From Ideonella aquatica (GTDB lineage: Bacteria; Pseudomonadota; Gammaproteobacteria; Burkholderiales; Burkholderiaceae_C), in assembly GCF_018069755.1 (NCBI RefSeq), contig NZ_JAGQDE010000016.1, forward strand, positions 1 through 64,000: a DNA stretch of 64,000 bases. Reading direction: 5' to 3'. This document shows positions 10,953 through 18,892 of this stretch, in pieces. A model generated the notes under the pieces. The model had not been told where the DNA came from. It saw only the letters and a list, made by a program, of their open reading frames with translations, and ran no database searches. Positions within the stretch are counted from its first letter, which is position 1; every line of letters begins with the position of its first letter. The translations under genes and the position numbers were made by a program.

Positions 10953-12422
10953 TCAGCGGCGCTGGATCTCGGGGGCCAGCAACAGCATGGTCAGGGCCTG
11001 TTCGCCATCGGCTGCCTGGCTCAGCTGGCGGGCCGTGCGCTCGGACAGGCCGTCGCCCAGCGCCTGGCGGGCGATGCTGCGCGCATCCTGCTGGCCACCG
11101 ACGCGGCGGGCCAGCTGCTGGGCCCATTCCACGCGGGTCCACATCGCCTCGGGGCCCAGCCACTCCTCGGAGCGCTCGGGCCAGCCGGCCGGCGACGGCG
11201 CCGACTGGATCTCCTGGCCCATGCCCACGATGCCGGCATCGGCCGACACGGCCACCGACTCGCTGTTCTGGCCCAGCATGCGCAGGCTGCAGACCGCGAA
11301 TTCTTCCGGCGTGCGCAGCTTGGCGGCCGTGGCCACCCAGGCCTCGGGCGCGGTGACCATGGCCTGGGTGACCTGGGCCAGCTGGCCGCCACTGCGCTGC
11401 CAGGCGCTGACCATGCGCTCGACCAGGGCCGGCGGCGGCTCATCGGCCACGAAGTGCCTGGCCATGCGGGCGCAGACATGGCGCGCCGTGGACGGGTGGG
11501 TGGCCAGCAGGTGCAGCGCCTCGTCCAGTGCGCCGGGGCCTTCGGGCAGCGTGCGGCCCATCACCTGCTTGCTGCCGGGCTCGTGCCAGCCGGCGTCGAA
11601 GATCGGGTGGGCGCGCCGGCCGGTGGCCTCCAGCGGCGGTCGCCAGCCCGTGAGCACGGCGGCCATCGCGGTGACGTCGGCCTGGGTGTAGGCCGCGCTG
11701 CCGTCAGTGCGCGCCACGCCCAGGGTGTGCAGCTCCATCACCTCGCGCGCGAGGTTCTCGTTCAGACCCAGCAGCCTGTTGCCGGCCTTGTCGTCGCCCA
11801 GGCCGGCCCGGGCGCGCTTGACCTGCGGCGAGTTGGGGCCGGCCGACCGCTGGTTGTCCAGGTACTGCAGCATCGCCGGATGGACGGTGCTGGCACGCAG
11901 CATGGCCTCAAAGGTGCCGGCGATGTGAGGACGGATGGCGTCGCGCTCGAAGCTGCCCACCAGGCCCCGCGCCTTGCCCTTGGCTGCCGAGACAGTGAAG
12001 TGATTGGCCCAGAACCACACCAGATGCTCGGCAAAGGGCCGGCCGGTGGCCAGCGCCGTGCGCACGCGGACATGGCGGTCCTCGCGGGTGGCCCGGTTCA
12101 GGTCGACGCTGCCCTTGCCGGCTTCCGAGGCGCGCACCACCTTCTTGGGCGCCTTGGCCGGCGCCATCTCGCCGTCGGGCTGGTCGGGCGCCATCCGGCT
12201 GGGGGCGTCCTTGCTGCTGCGCTTGAGCTCGCGCGCCAGCTTGTGGATGCGCTTGCGGTCGGCCAGCACATCCTCGGCGTTGCGCACGGTGCCAGCCGGC
12301 GGGTCGGCCGGTCCGACCTGGGACAGCAGCCAGGCCCGCGGGTCGGCGCCGACGACCTCCAGCGAGGCCTCGCCCAGGCCGAAGCGGAAGGCGGCAATGT
12401 AAGCGGCAAAGTTGGTGGCCAT
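10953..12422 (-). CDS. DUF1800 family protein
   Basis: 489 aa, partner of the adjacent DUF1501 protein. Family features are visible: VWFWANHFTVS, LGLNENLAREVMELHTLGV and YTQADVTAMAAVLTGW. Residues about 63-110 form a Lys/Ala/Pro-rich, low-complexity charged stretch (KRSSKDAPSRM ... APAKAPKKVV) that looks like a linker inserted between the N-terminal helices and the conserved core. No signal peptide is evident. Expression probably comes from the region at 12423-12650, which holds a 31-bp element shared with the smc upstream region. Confidence 0.9.
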   Translation of the reverse strand: MATNFAAYIAAFRFGLGEASLEVVGADPRAWLLSQVGPADPPAGTVRNAEDVLADRKRIHKLARELKRSSKDAPSRMAPDQPDGEMAPAKAPKKVVRASEAGKGSVDLNRATREDRHVRVRTALATGRPFAEHLVWFWANHFTVSAAKGKARGLVGSFERDAIRPHIAGTFEAMLRASTVHPAMLQYLDNQRSAGPNSPQVKRARAGLGDDKAGNRLLGLNENLAREVMELHTLGVARTDGSAAYTQADVTAMAAVLTGWRPPLEATGRRAHPIFDAGWHEPGSKQVMGRTLPEGPGALDEALHLLATHPSTARHVCARMARHFVADEPPPALVERMVSAWQRSGGQLAQVTQAMVTAPEAWVATAAKLRTPEEFAVCSLRMLGQNSESVAVSADAGIVGMGQEIQSAPSPAGWPERSEEWLGPEAMWTRVEWAQQLARRVGGQQDARSIARQALGDGLSERTARQLSQAADGEQALTMLLLAPEIQRR

Positions 12423-12546
12423 CTGGGCATTCCTCCGACGTCTCTCACGGCGCAGCGGGCATCGCGGTTGACCCGGCGCCAGGTCAAGTATTGCAAAGCA
12501 CCCGGACGACCTCGGTCACCAGCCGCCGCGACACCCCAAAATCAAG

Positions 12547-12577
12547 CTAAGTTGTTGATTTATTTGGACTAATCAAC
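12547..12577. repeat. 31-bp AT-rich element, copy B (DUF1800/queF divergent region)
   Basis: Second copy of the element at 9618-9648 (26/31 identical). Here it contains a perfect inverted repeat: TTGTTGATT at 12552-12560, a 10-bp spacer, and AATCAACAA at 12571-12579. This is the architecture of an operator for a dimeric helix-turn-helix regulator. It lies between divergent genes, 125 bp upstream of DUF1800 (minus) and 74 bp upstream of queF (plus), so it could act on either. Confidence 0.7.
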
Positions 12578-12650
12578 AAACGCTGGCCTGCACATGGTGA
12601 GCGGCGATGGTAGCATCCGCCCTTTCCCTGACCGAGCACGACAGCCCACC

Positions 12651-13148
12651 ATGGCCCGCACCTCCGCCGCCCCGAAGAAGCCCGCCCGCAGCGCCCAGAC
12701 CGATGCGCCGCAGCAGCGTCCGCTGCCGCCGAACCCGCCCAGCGCGCCCAGCAAGGAACTGCACGTCTTCCCCAACCCGGCGCCCGAGCGCGACTATGTG
12801 ATCCAGTTCCAGGTGCCCGAGTTCACCTGCCACTGCCCGCTGACCGGTCAGCCCGATTTCGCGCATTTCACGATCGACATGGTCGCCGACCAGCTCTGCG
12901 TGGAGCTCAAGAGCCTGAAGATGTACATGTGGAGCTTCCGCCACGAGGGCGCTTTCCACGAGAAGGTGACCAACGACATCCTGTCGACCATCGTCGCCAC
13001 CACGAAACCGCGCTATGCCCGCATCACCGCGCGCTGGTACGTGCGCGGCGGCATCTACACCAATGTGGTGGCCGAGCACCGCAAGAAGGGCTGGAAGGGC
13101 GACACGATCATTCCGGCACCACACCTGCCGACCGCCACCGGACTCTGA
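12651..13148 (+). CDS. queF: NADPH-dependent 7-cyano-7-deazaguanine reductase QueF
   Basis: Reduces preQ0 to preQ1 in queuosine biosynthesis (cytoplasm). Single-domain (type I) QueF of 165 aa. The catalytic Cys62 and Asp69 lie in HCPLTGQPDF, and the substrate/NADPH motif ELKSLKMYMWSFR plus HEKVTNDI follow. The start MARTSAAPKK at 12651 is chosen because the 19 upstream in-frame codons are not conserved; a Pro/Ala/Lys-rich N-terminal tail of about 35 residues remains. The last pathway enzyme, queG, is 37 kb away in the same window. Confidence 0.95.
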   Translation: MARTSAAPKKPARSAQTDAPQQRPLPPNPPSAPSKELHVFPNPAPERDYVIQFQVPEFTCHCPLTGQPDFAHFTIDMVADQLCVELKSLKMYMWSFRHEGAFHEKVTNDILSTIVATTKPRYARITARWYVRGGIYTNVVAEHRKKGWKGDTIIPAPHLPTATGL

Positions 13149-13162
13149 CCCGGCGCACGGCC

Positions 13163-13591
13163 ATGGGCGCCCTCTTCGTTCGCCAGCCCTACCAGAAGGT
13201 GGATGTGGCGGTGCGCCGCAGCCCGATCGACGGCTACGGCGTCTTCGCACTTGAGCCGGCGCGGCGCGGCCACAAGATCGGCGAGGTGCGCGGCGAGTCG
13301 ATCAGCGTGGCTGAGGCACGCCGCCGTGCCGCCACGCTGGCGCGCATCATGATTGTCGAGGTCAGCCACAAATCGGCGGTCGATCTGGCCTCGTCCACCG
13401 ACCCCATGCGCTTCACCAACCACAGCTGCCAGCCCAATGGCCGGCTGACGATCCGCGACGGCCGCATCGAGTTCTACGCGCTGCGCGACATCACCCCCGG
13501 CGAGGAAATCACCGTCAACTACGGCGAGACGCACCACGAGGGCCGGCTGACCTGCCGCTGCGGCGCGCCCGGCTGCGTCGGCCGGCTGTAG
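13163..13591 (+). CDS. SET domain-containing protein
   Basis: 142-aa protein that is almost only a SET domain: RSPIDGYGVFALEPARRG at the start, RFTNHSCQPN (cofactor-binding and pseudoknot motif), GEEITVNYG, and a post-SET-like Cys cluster CRCGAPGCVG at the C-terminus. These are the residues expected of a protein-lysine methyltransferase. Bacterial targets are unknown. It starts 14 bp after queF and probably shares its transcript. Confidence 0.85.
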   Translation: MGALFVRQPYQKVDVAVRRSPIDGYGVFALEPARRGHKIGEVRGESISVAEARRRAATLARIMIVEVSHKSAVDLASSTDPMRFTNHSCQPNGRLTIRDGRIEFYALRDITPGEEITVNYGETHHEGRLTCRCGAPGCVGRL

Positions 13592-13594
13592 GCC

Positions 13595-14443
13595 TCAGTA
13601 GGTGTAGACGCCGCGGCCCGTCTTGCGGCCCAGCCAACCGGCGGCCACCATCTCCTTGAGCAGCGGGCAAGGACGGTACTTGGAGTCGGCGAACTCCTCG
13701 AAGTACACGTTCATCACCGCCAGGCACACGTCCAGGCCCACCATGTCGGCCAACGCCAGCGGGCCGATCGGGTGGTTGCAGCCCAGCTTCATGCCGGCGT
13801 CGATCTCCTCAGGCGTGGCCAGGCCCTCGGCCAGCACGAAGAAGGCCTCGTTGATCATCGGCACCAGGATGCGGTTGACCACGAAGCCGGGCGCGTTCTT
13901 CACCGTGATCGGCTGCTTGCCCAGGCGCAGCGCCATGGCCTTGACCGCGTCATGGGTGGCATCGCTGGTCTGCAGACCGCGGATGATCTCCACCAGCGCC
14001 ATCATCGGCACCGGGGTGAAGAAGTGCATGCCGATGAAGCGGTCGGCGCGCTGCGTGGCGGCGGCCAGCTTGGTGATGCTGATCGAGCTGGTGTTGGTGG
14101 CCACCAGGGTCTCGGCCGGCAGCAGGCCATCGAGCTGCTGCAGGATCTTGACCTTCAGCGCCTCGTTCTCGGTGGCGGCCTCGATCACCAGCTGCGCGCG
14201 GGTCAGCGCGGCGTAGTCGGTGCTGCCCTGGATGCGGGCCAGCGCCGCGGCCTTCTCGGCCTCGGTCATCTTGTCCTTCTTGATCAGGCGGTCCAGGCTG
14301 CCGGCCACGGTGGCCAGGCCCTTGGCCACGGCCTGCTCGCTGATGTCCACCATCACCACGTCGATGCCCACCACCGCGCAGGCCTGCGCGATGCCGTTGC
14401 CCATGGTGCCGGCGCCGACGACGCCCACTGTCTGAATGCTCAT
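13595..14443 (-). CDS. 3-hydroxybutyryl-CoA dehydrogenase
   Basis: NAD(P)-dependent oxidation of 3-hydroxyacyl-CoA (beta-oxidation or polyhydroxybutyrate/butyrate metabolism). Rossmann motif VGVVGAGTMGNG at residues 6-17, then the catalytic region HFFTPVPMMALVEI with the active-site His, and the C-terminal helical domain (NAPGFVVNRILVPMINEA, GCNHPIGPLALADMVGLD). 282 aa is the normal size for the single-function hbd/paaH type; substrate chain length cannot be read from sequence. Convergent with the SET gene, with only 3 bp between the two stops. Confidence 0.92.
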   Translation of the reverse strand: MSIQTVGVVGAGTMGNGIAQACAVVGIDVVMVDISEQAVAKGLATVAGSLDRLIKKDKMTEAEKAAALARIQGSTDYAALTRAQLVIEAATENEALKVKILQQLDGLLPAETLVATNTSSISITKLAAATQRADRFIGMHFFTPVPMMALVEIIRGLQTSDATHDAVKAMALRLGKQPITVKNAPGFVVNRILVPMINEAFFVLAEGLATPEEIDAGMKLGCNHPIGPLALADMVGLDVCLAVMNVYFEEFADSKYRPCPLLKEMVAAGWLGRKTGRGVYTY

Positions 14444-14530
14444 GGTCTGTGCCCCGCCTGGACGGGGAGAAGATTGCGGATGACGCAGTCTACCCAGCGC
14501 CGGATGTCAGGCGGCTGACATCACGGCGAT

Positions 14531-14560
14531 TTGCCCAGCCAGTTCAAAATGGCATAGAAT
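14531..14560 (+). promoter_or_regulatory. Sigma-70-type promoter for rpsU
   Basis: TTGCCC at 14531-14536 and TAGAAT at 14555-14560 are separated by 18 bp. This is the best -35/-10 pair in the 250-bp region between the divergent hbd and rpsU genes. It predicts a leader of about 125 nt before rpsU. Confidence 0.55.
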
Positions 14561-14693
14561 CGCAGTCTTTGCTGGCAAACGCGTGTCGATCCAGCCCCGG
14601 CCAACGTTCCGGAACATGTGCGGGCTCCTCAAGAGGAGTCTTCACCGGCCGGCGCCGGACACCGAGCGCAAAACCCCTAGGAAACCTCCCTCA

Positions 14694-14906
14694 ATGACCA
14701 CCATCCGTGTCAAGGAAAACGAGCCTTTCGACGTCGCCCTGCGCCGTTTCAAGCGCACCATCGAAAAGCTCGGCCTGCTGACCGAACTGCGCGCCCGCGA
14801 GTTCTACGAGAAGCCCACGTCGGAGCGCAAGCGCAAGAAGGCCGCCGCCGTCAAGCGCCACTACAAGCGCGTGCGCAGCATGCAGCTGCCCAAGAAGCTG
14901 TACTGA
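14694..14906 (+). CDS. rpsU: 30S ribosomal protein S21
   Basis: 70-aa basic small-subunit protein ([20 protein letters not shown] ... [10 protein letters not shown]). The start at 14694 matches the family; in-frame codons further upstream are not conserved. Here it stands alone with its own promoter and terminator rather than in the rpsU-dnaG-rpoD operon. The adjacent YqeY-encoding gene that usually follows rpsU is about 2.4 kb downstream, separated by lysR/lysA. Confidence 0.97.
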   Translation: MTTIRVKENEPFDVALRRFKRTIEKLGLLTELRAREFYEKPTSERKRKKAAAVKRHYKRVRSMQLPKKLY

Positions 14907-14925
14907 TCGTCAGTCGCCTCCCCTG

Positions 14926-14960
14926 AAAAACCCGCCGCGGGACGCCGCTGCGGGTTTTTT
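14926..14960 (+). terminator. Rho-independent terminator after rpsU
   Basis: AAAAACCCGC at 14926-14935 pairs with GCGGGTTTTT at 14950-14959, and the T-run continues. The classic A-rich/T-rich flanks would also allow it to stop leftward transcription from lysR. Confidence 0.9.
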
Positions 14961-15039
14961 TGTGTCTGCCTGCCAAGGGTGCCCGGTTGAACGGATCGGA
15001 TCTTCACCGACCCCATCGGCCCCGCACCACCAGACGGGC

Positions 15040-15945
15040 TCAGGCCAGGCGCCGCTGCAGCCGCTCGGCCGCAGCGATCAGGGAGGCTTCCAGCGCGGCC
15101 CGCAGCGGATGCACGGCCCGCCAGTCGGGCCGCACCATCGCCACGTGGAAGGGGATCGACACGGCGAGCGGCCGCACCACCAGCGCCGGGCCCGCCATTG
15201 CCAGCGCCGTCAGCGGGTTGACGATGCCCACCCCCAGGCCCTGGCGCACCAGCGCGCAGACCGAGACTGCGCTGGGCGTGTCCAGGCGCAGTTCGCGGGC
15301 GATGCCGGCCTGGGCGAACAGTGCATCGACCTGTTGGCGGTACGGGTCGGTCGGGGCCAGGCTGACGAAGGCCTGGTCCGCGAAATCGGCCGGTGCCAGC
15401 CGCGCCCGAGCCGCCAGCGGGTGCCCGGCCGGCAGCACCGCCACCTCGTCGGCCACCAGCAGGGTCTGCAAGGTGCAGGCGGCCGGCGCCTCGCGGCGCT
15501 CGACCAGGCCCAGGTCGTAGCGCTGCTCGGCCAGCGCCGACTCCAGCAGCGGCGACTCCAGGCTCTCCAGGCTCACCCGCGCCTGGGGCTGCCCGGCCGC
15601 AAAGTCCGCCAGCGCCTCAGGCACCAGCGCATGGGCCAGCGCCGGCAGGCTGGCCAGCTGCAGCCGGCCCTGGGCAAAGTGCTTCAGCGCCTCGGCGGTG
15701 GCGGCAATCCGCTCCAGGCCCACGTAGGACGTGGTCACCTCGTCCAGCAGCGCCAGCGCCCGCGGCGTGGGGTGCAGGCGGCCGCGCACGCGGTCGAACA
15801 GCGCATAGCCCAGCACCTGCTCCAGCCGCGCCAGCTCGCGGCTGACCGTGGGCTGCGAGGTGTGCAGCAGCTCGGCCGCGCGGGTGACATGGCCGGTGCC
15901 CATGACGGCGCGGAAGACCTCGACCTGGCGGTGGGTCAAATGCAT
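15040..15945 (-). CDS. lysR: LysR-family regulator, probably LysR of lysA
   Basis: 301-aa LysR-type transcription regulator. N-terminal winged helix-turn-helix (MHLTHRQVEVFRAVMGTGHV, TRAAELLHTSQPTVSREL) followed by a two-lobed effector domain. It is divergent from the diaminopimelate decarboxylase gene lysA, with 71 bp between starts, the same arrangement as the E. coli lysR/lysA pair, where LysR activates lysA in response to diaminopimelate. The assignment to that function rests on this arrangement. Confidence 0.88.
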   Translation of the reverse strand: MHLTHRQVEVFRAVMGTGHVTRAAELLHTSQPTVSRELARLEQVLGYALFDRVRGRLHPTPRALALLDEVTTSYVGLERIAATAEALKHFAQGRLQLASLPALAHALVPEALADFAAGQPQARVSLESLESPLLESALAEQRYDLGLVERREAPAACTLQTLLVADEVAVLPAGHPLAARARLAPADFADQAFVSLAPTDPYRQQVDALFAQAGIARELRLDTPSAVSVCALVRQGLGVGIVNPLTALAMAGPALVVRPLAVSIPFHVAMVRPDWRAVHPLRAALEASLIAAAERLQRRLA

Positions 15946-15977
15946 ATCAGCAATGAATGGCTGGATGACGAATCAGT

Positions 15978-15989
15978 ATTTTGCAATAT
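15978..15989. promoter_or_regulatory. Candidate LysR-binding dyad between lysR and lysA
   Basis: ATTTTGCAATAT is palindromic around TTGCAA with one mismatched pair, inside an AT-rich block (15942-16010). LysR-type sites are short dyads of the T-N11-A kind in exactly this position. The site lies 28 bp from lysA and 33 bp from lysR. Confidence 0.4.
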
Positions 15990-16016
15990 GAATTGTTTCC
16001 GGCACGATCCCGCCCC

Positions 16017-17255
16017 ATGAACCCGTTCACCGACGACACGCTGCGCGCCCTCGCGCGCCAGCACGGCACCCCGCTGTGGGTCTACGACGCCGCCACCATC
16101 CGCCAGCGCATCGCCGACCTGCGCGCCTTCGACACCATCCGCTTCGCCCAGAAGGCCAACTCCAACACCCACCTGCTGCGCCTGATGCGCGAGCAGGGTG
16201 TGGTGGTCGATGCGGTGTCACGCGGCGAGATCCTGCGCGCCCTGGCCGCCGGCTATACCGCCGCCGACGCGCCCTGCGGCGCCAGCGGCATCGTCTTCAC
16301 CGCCGACCTGTTCGACCCGGCCACGCTGGCCACGGTGGTGGAACACCGCGTGCCGGTGAACGCGGGCTCGATCGACATGCTGCACCAACTGGGCGCCGCG
16401 TCGCCCGGCCACCGCGTGTGGCTGCGCATCAACCCCGGCTTCGGCCACGGCCACAGCCAGAAGACCAACACCGGCGGCGAGCACAGCAAGCACGGCATCT
16501 GGCATGCCGAGCTGGACGCCGCGCTGGCCGCGGTGCGCCAGCATGGCCTGCAGTTGGTGGGCCTGCACATGCACATCGGCTCGGGTGTGGATTACGGTCA
16601 TCTGCAGCAGGTCTGCCAGGCGATGGTCGACCTGGTCCGGCGCGCGGGCTGCGACCTGCAGGCCATCTCGGCTGGCGGCGGCCTGTCCATCCCCTACCGC
16701 GATGGCGATGCGCGCATCGACACCGCCCACTACTTCAGCCTGTGGGACGCCGCCCGCCAGGCCGTGGCCGCCCACCTGGGCCACGCGGTGCACCTCGAGA
16801 TCGAGCCCGGTCGCTACCTGGTGGCCGAAAGCGGCGTGCTGCTCAGCGAGGTGCGCGCCTGCAAACCCATGGGCGCCAACCGCTTCACCCTGGTCGATGC
16901 CGGCTTCTCCGACCTGATGCGCCCGTCCATGTACGGCGCCTTCCACGGCATGAGCCTGATCGCCCTGGACGGTACGCCACGCGCCACGATCGACACCGTG
17001 GTGGCCGGCCCGCTGTGCGAATCGGGCGATGTCTTTACCCAGGGCGAAGGCGGTATGGTGCTCAAACGCGCGCTGCCCGAGGCCCGCGTGGGCGACCTGC
17101 TGGTGCTGCACGATGCCGGCGCCTACGGCGCCTCCATGTCCAGCAACTACAACAGCCGTCCGCTGGCCGCCGAGGTGCTGGTCGATGGCGACACCGTGCG
17201 GCTGATCCGCCGCCGCCAGACCGTGGACGAGCTGCTGGCCCTGGAAGCCACCTGA
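16017..17255 (+). CDS. lysA: Diaminopimelate decarboxylase
   Basis: Pyridoxal-phosphate enzyme that converts meso-diaminopimelate to L-lysine. 412 aa with the fold type III markers: the PLP-binding Lys in FAQKANSN, HGHSQKTNTGGEHSKHGIW, the GLHMHIGSG motif, EPGRYLVAESG, and the active-site Cys in PLCESGDVF. I use the ATG at 16017 (MNPFTDDTLR); an in-frame start 36 bp upstream would overlap the presumed LysR site. The 'GEHSKHGIW' and short N-terminus recall the LysR-controlled gammaproteobacterial type of LysA. Confidence 0.95.
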   Translation: MNPFTDDTLRALARQHGTPLWVYDAATIRQRIADLRAFDTIRFAQKANSNTHLLRLMREQGVVVDAVSRGEILRALAAGYTAADAPCGASGIVFTADLFDPATLATVVEHRVPVNAGSIDMLHQLGAASPGHRVWLRINPGFGHGHSQKTNTGGEHSKHGIWHAELDAALAAVRQHGLQLVGLHMHIGSGVDYGHLQQVCQAMVDLVRRAGCDLQAISAGGGLSIPYRDGDARIDTAHYFSLWDAARQAVAAHLGHAVHLEIEPGRYLVAESGVLLSEVRACKPMGANRFTLVDAGFSDLMRPSMYGAFHGMSLIALDGTPRATIDTVVAGPLCESGDVFTQGEGGMVLKRALPEARVGDLLVLHDAGAYGASMSSNYNSRPLAAEVLVDGDTVRLIRRRQTVDELLALEAT

Positions 17256-17307
17256 TCGGCGGGGTTTGCGACAATCCGCGGGTTTCGCAGCCAACCCATC
17301 CCCCACC

Positions 17308-17754
17308 ATGAGTCTGAAAGACCGCATCACCGAGGACATGAAGGCCGCCATGCGGGCCAAGGAGGCCGAGCGCCTGTCCACCATCCGCATGCTGCTGGCC
17401 GCCTGCAAGCAGAAGGAAGTCGACGAGCGCGTGACACTGGACGACGCCATGGTGATCGGCCTGGTCGACAAGCTGATCAAGCAGCGCAAGGACTCGGTGG
17501 CCGCCTACCAGCAGGCCGCCCGCGAGGACCTGGCCGCCAAGGAAGCCGCCGAGATCACCGTGCTGGAAGCCTACCTGCCGGTGCGCCTGACGGCCGACGA
17601 GATCACCGCCGAGGTGGCGCGCATCGTGGCCGAGGTCGGCGCCGCCGGCCCAGGCGACATGGGCAAGGTGATGGGCGCCGTGAAGGCGCAGCTGGCCGGC
17701 AAGGCCGACATGGGTCTGGTCTCGGCCGCCGTCAAGGCCGCGCTGTCGAAGTGA
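17308..17754 (+). CDS. GatB/YqeY domain protein
   Basis: 148-aa, mostly helical protein (MSLKDRITEDMKAAMRAKE ... LSTIRMLLAACKQKEVDE, EAYLPVRLTADEI, GDMGKVMGAVKAQLAGKADM). This is the stand-alone YqeY family related to the tail domain of the GatB amidotransferase; a tRNA-related role is suspected but unproven. Genes of this family usually follow rpsU. The ATG at 17308 fits the family N-terminus. Confidence 0.92.
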   Translation: MSLKDRITEDMKAAMRAKEAERLSTIRMLLAACKQKEVDERVTLDDAMVIGLVDKLIKQRKDSVAAYQQAAREDLAAKEAAEITVLEAYLPVRLTADEITAEVARIVAEVGAAGPGDMGKVMGAVKAQLAGKADMGLVSAAVKAALSK

Positions 17755-17764
17755 GGAAGCTGCC

Positions 17765-18106
17765 GTGAACCTGCCGCTGCAACAGATCGCCGCCGACGTC
17801 TGCGTCGCCCCGCAACTCAGCCCCGAGGCCATGGCCGAGGCCGCCCGCCTGGGCTTCAAGGCGGTGGTCAACAACCGCCCCGACTTCGAGCATGGCCCCG
17901 ACCAACCCACCAGCGCCGCGGTCCAGGCGGCGGCTGAGGCGGCCGGTCTGGTCTACCGCCACCTGCCGGTGGCTGGGGGCTACCAGTCGCCCGAAGAGAT
18001 CGCCGCCTTCGCCGCGCTGCTGGCGGAGCTGCCGCGACCGCTGCTGTGCTTTTGCCGCTCGGGTGCACGCTCGACCCGGCTGTACCAACAGGCGATCAGC
18101 CTGTGA
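17765..18106 (+). CDS. DUF442 / TIGR01244 phosphatase-like sulfurtransferase domain protein
   Basis: 113-aa protein with a dual-specificity-phosphatase-like fold: the N-terminal QIAADVCVAPQLSPEAM, the middle GFKAVVNNRPDFE, and a Cys loop LCFCRSGARSTRLY near the C-terminus. The same domain is found fused to metallo-beta-lactamase (Blh) sulfur-dioxygenase-like proteins. Starts with GTG, preceded by GAGGA, 10 bp after the yqeY-like gene, so likely cotranscribed. Activity is not established. Confidence 0.85.
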   Translation: MNLPLQQIAADVCVAPQLSPEAMAEAARLGFKAVVNNRPDFEHGPDQPTSAAVQAAAEAAGLVYRHLPVAGGYQSPEEIAAFAALLAELPRPLLCFCRSGARSTRLYQQAISL

Positions 18107-18298
18107 GCGTCTGCGCGTGACATTTTTTTCCGGTCGCAGCTGAAAACTTTTCAGCCCCAAAAGCTCAGCGTTTCCCCTGATCGGCACCGGCACGGTGCGC
18201 TCTGATCGGGGCCGAGCCGCTACAGTCTCGCCACCCGCGCCACGCCGGCCAAAAGTCGGCGCGGCGCTTTGTTTGTCATGCCCAACGATGGAGTCACC
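18107..18298. promoter_or_regulatory. Upstream region of the TRAP transporter with palindromes
   Basis: 192 bp without a gene. It contains a perfect 17-bp palindrome GCTGAAAACTTTTCAGC at 18139-18155 and a perfect 6-3-6 dyad GCACCG/CGGTGC at 18184-18198. The octamer CTGATCGG occurs twice, at 18177-18184 and 18202-18209. No clear -35/-10 pair was found. The density of symmetric sites suggests regulated transcription of dctQM. Confidence 0.5.
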
Positions 18299-18892
18299 GT
18301 GACGGCACTTCTCAAGCTCTCCAAGCTGATCGACGCGCTCAGCGAGCGCGTCGGCCGCTGGACCTCCTGGCTGGTTCTGGCCGCGGTGCTGATCAGCGCC
18401 GGCAACGCCGTGGTCCGCAAGGCCTTCAGCATCGGCTCGAACGCCTTTCTCGAGATCCAGTGGTACCTGTTCGCCGCCGTCTTCCTGCTGGCGGCGGGCT
18501 ACACCATGATGCGCCAGGAGCACGTCAAGATCGACGTCATCCTGGGCAAGTTCTCCAAGCGCACTCAGATCAAGGTCGAGATCTTCGGCATCATCGTCTT
18601 CCTGTTCCCCTTCGTGATCGCGGTCATCACGCTGGTGACGCCGCTGGTCATCAAGGCCTATGTCACTGGCGAGATGTCGAGCAACGCCGGCGGCCTGGTG
18701 CGCTGGCCGGTGTATGCGCTGGTGCCGATCGGCTTCACGCTGCTGGGCCTGCAGGGCGTGTCCGAGCTGATCAAGCGCTTTGCCTTCCTGCAAGGCCTGA
18801 TCGACGACCCGACCAAGCGCCACCAGCAGAAGTCGGCCGAGGAAGAACTGGCTGAAGTCATCCGTGCCCGTGAAGAAGGAGCCGCGAAGTGA
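18299..18892 (+). CDS. dctQ: TRAP transporter small membrane subunit (DctQ)
   Basis: 197-aa inner-membrane protein with four predicted helices (WTSWLVLAAVLISAGNAVV, WYLFAAVFLLAAGYTMM, VEIFGIIVFLFPFVIAVITL, WPVYALVPIGFTLLGLQ) and the DctQ hallmark EIQWYLFAA. I choose the GTG at 18299 because GGAG lies 5 nt before it; two in-frame ATGs at 18269 and 18278 lack a ribosome binding site. The stop overlaps the dctM start by 4 bp. Confidence 0.9.
   Translation: MTALLKLSKLIDALSERVGRWTSWLVLAAVLISAGNAVVRKAFSIGSNAFLEIQWYLFAAVFLLAAGYTMMRQEHVKIDVILGKFSKRTQIKVEIFGIIVFLFPFVIAVITLVTPLVIKAYVTGEMSSNAGGLVRWPVYALVPIGFTLLGLQGVSELIKRFAFLQGLIDDPTKRHQQKSAEEELAEVIRAREEGAAK

Noticed and set aside
9618-12577. Mobile element bounded by the 31-bp direct repeats
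   Set aside because: No transposase or integrase lies between them and both enclosed genes have normal composition; a shared regulatory site fits better, although an old insertion is not excluded.
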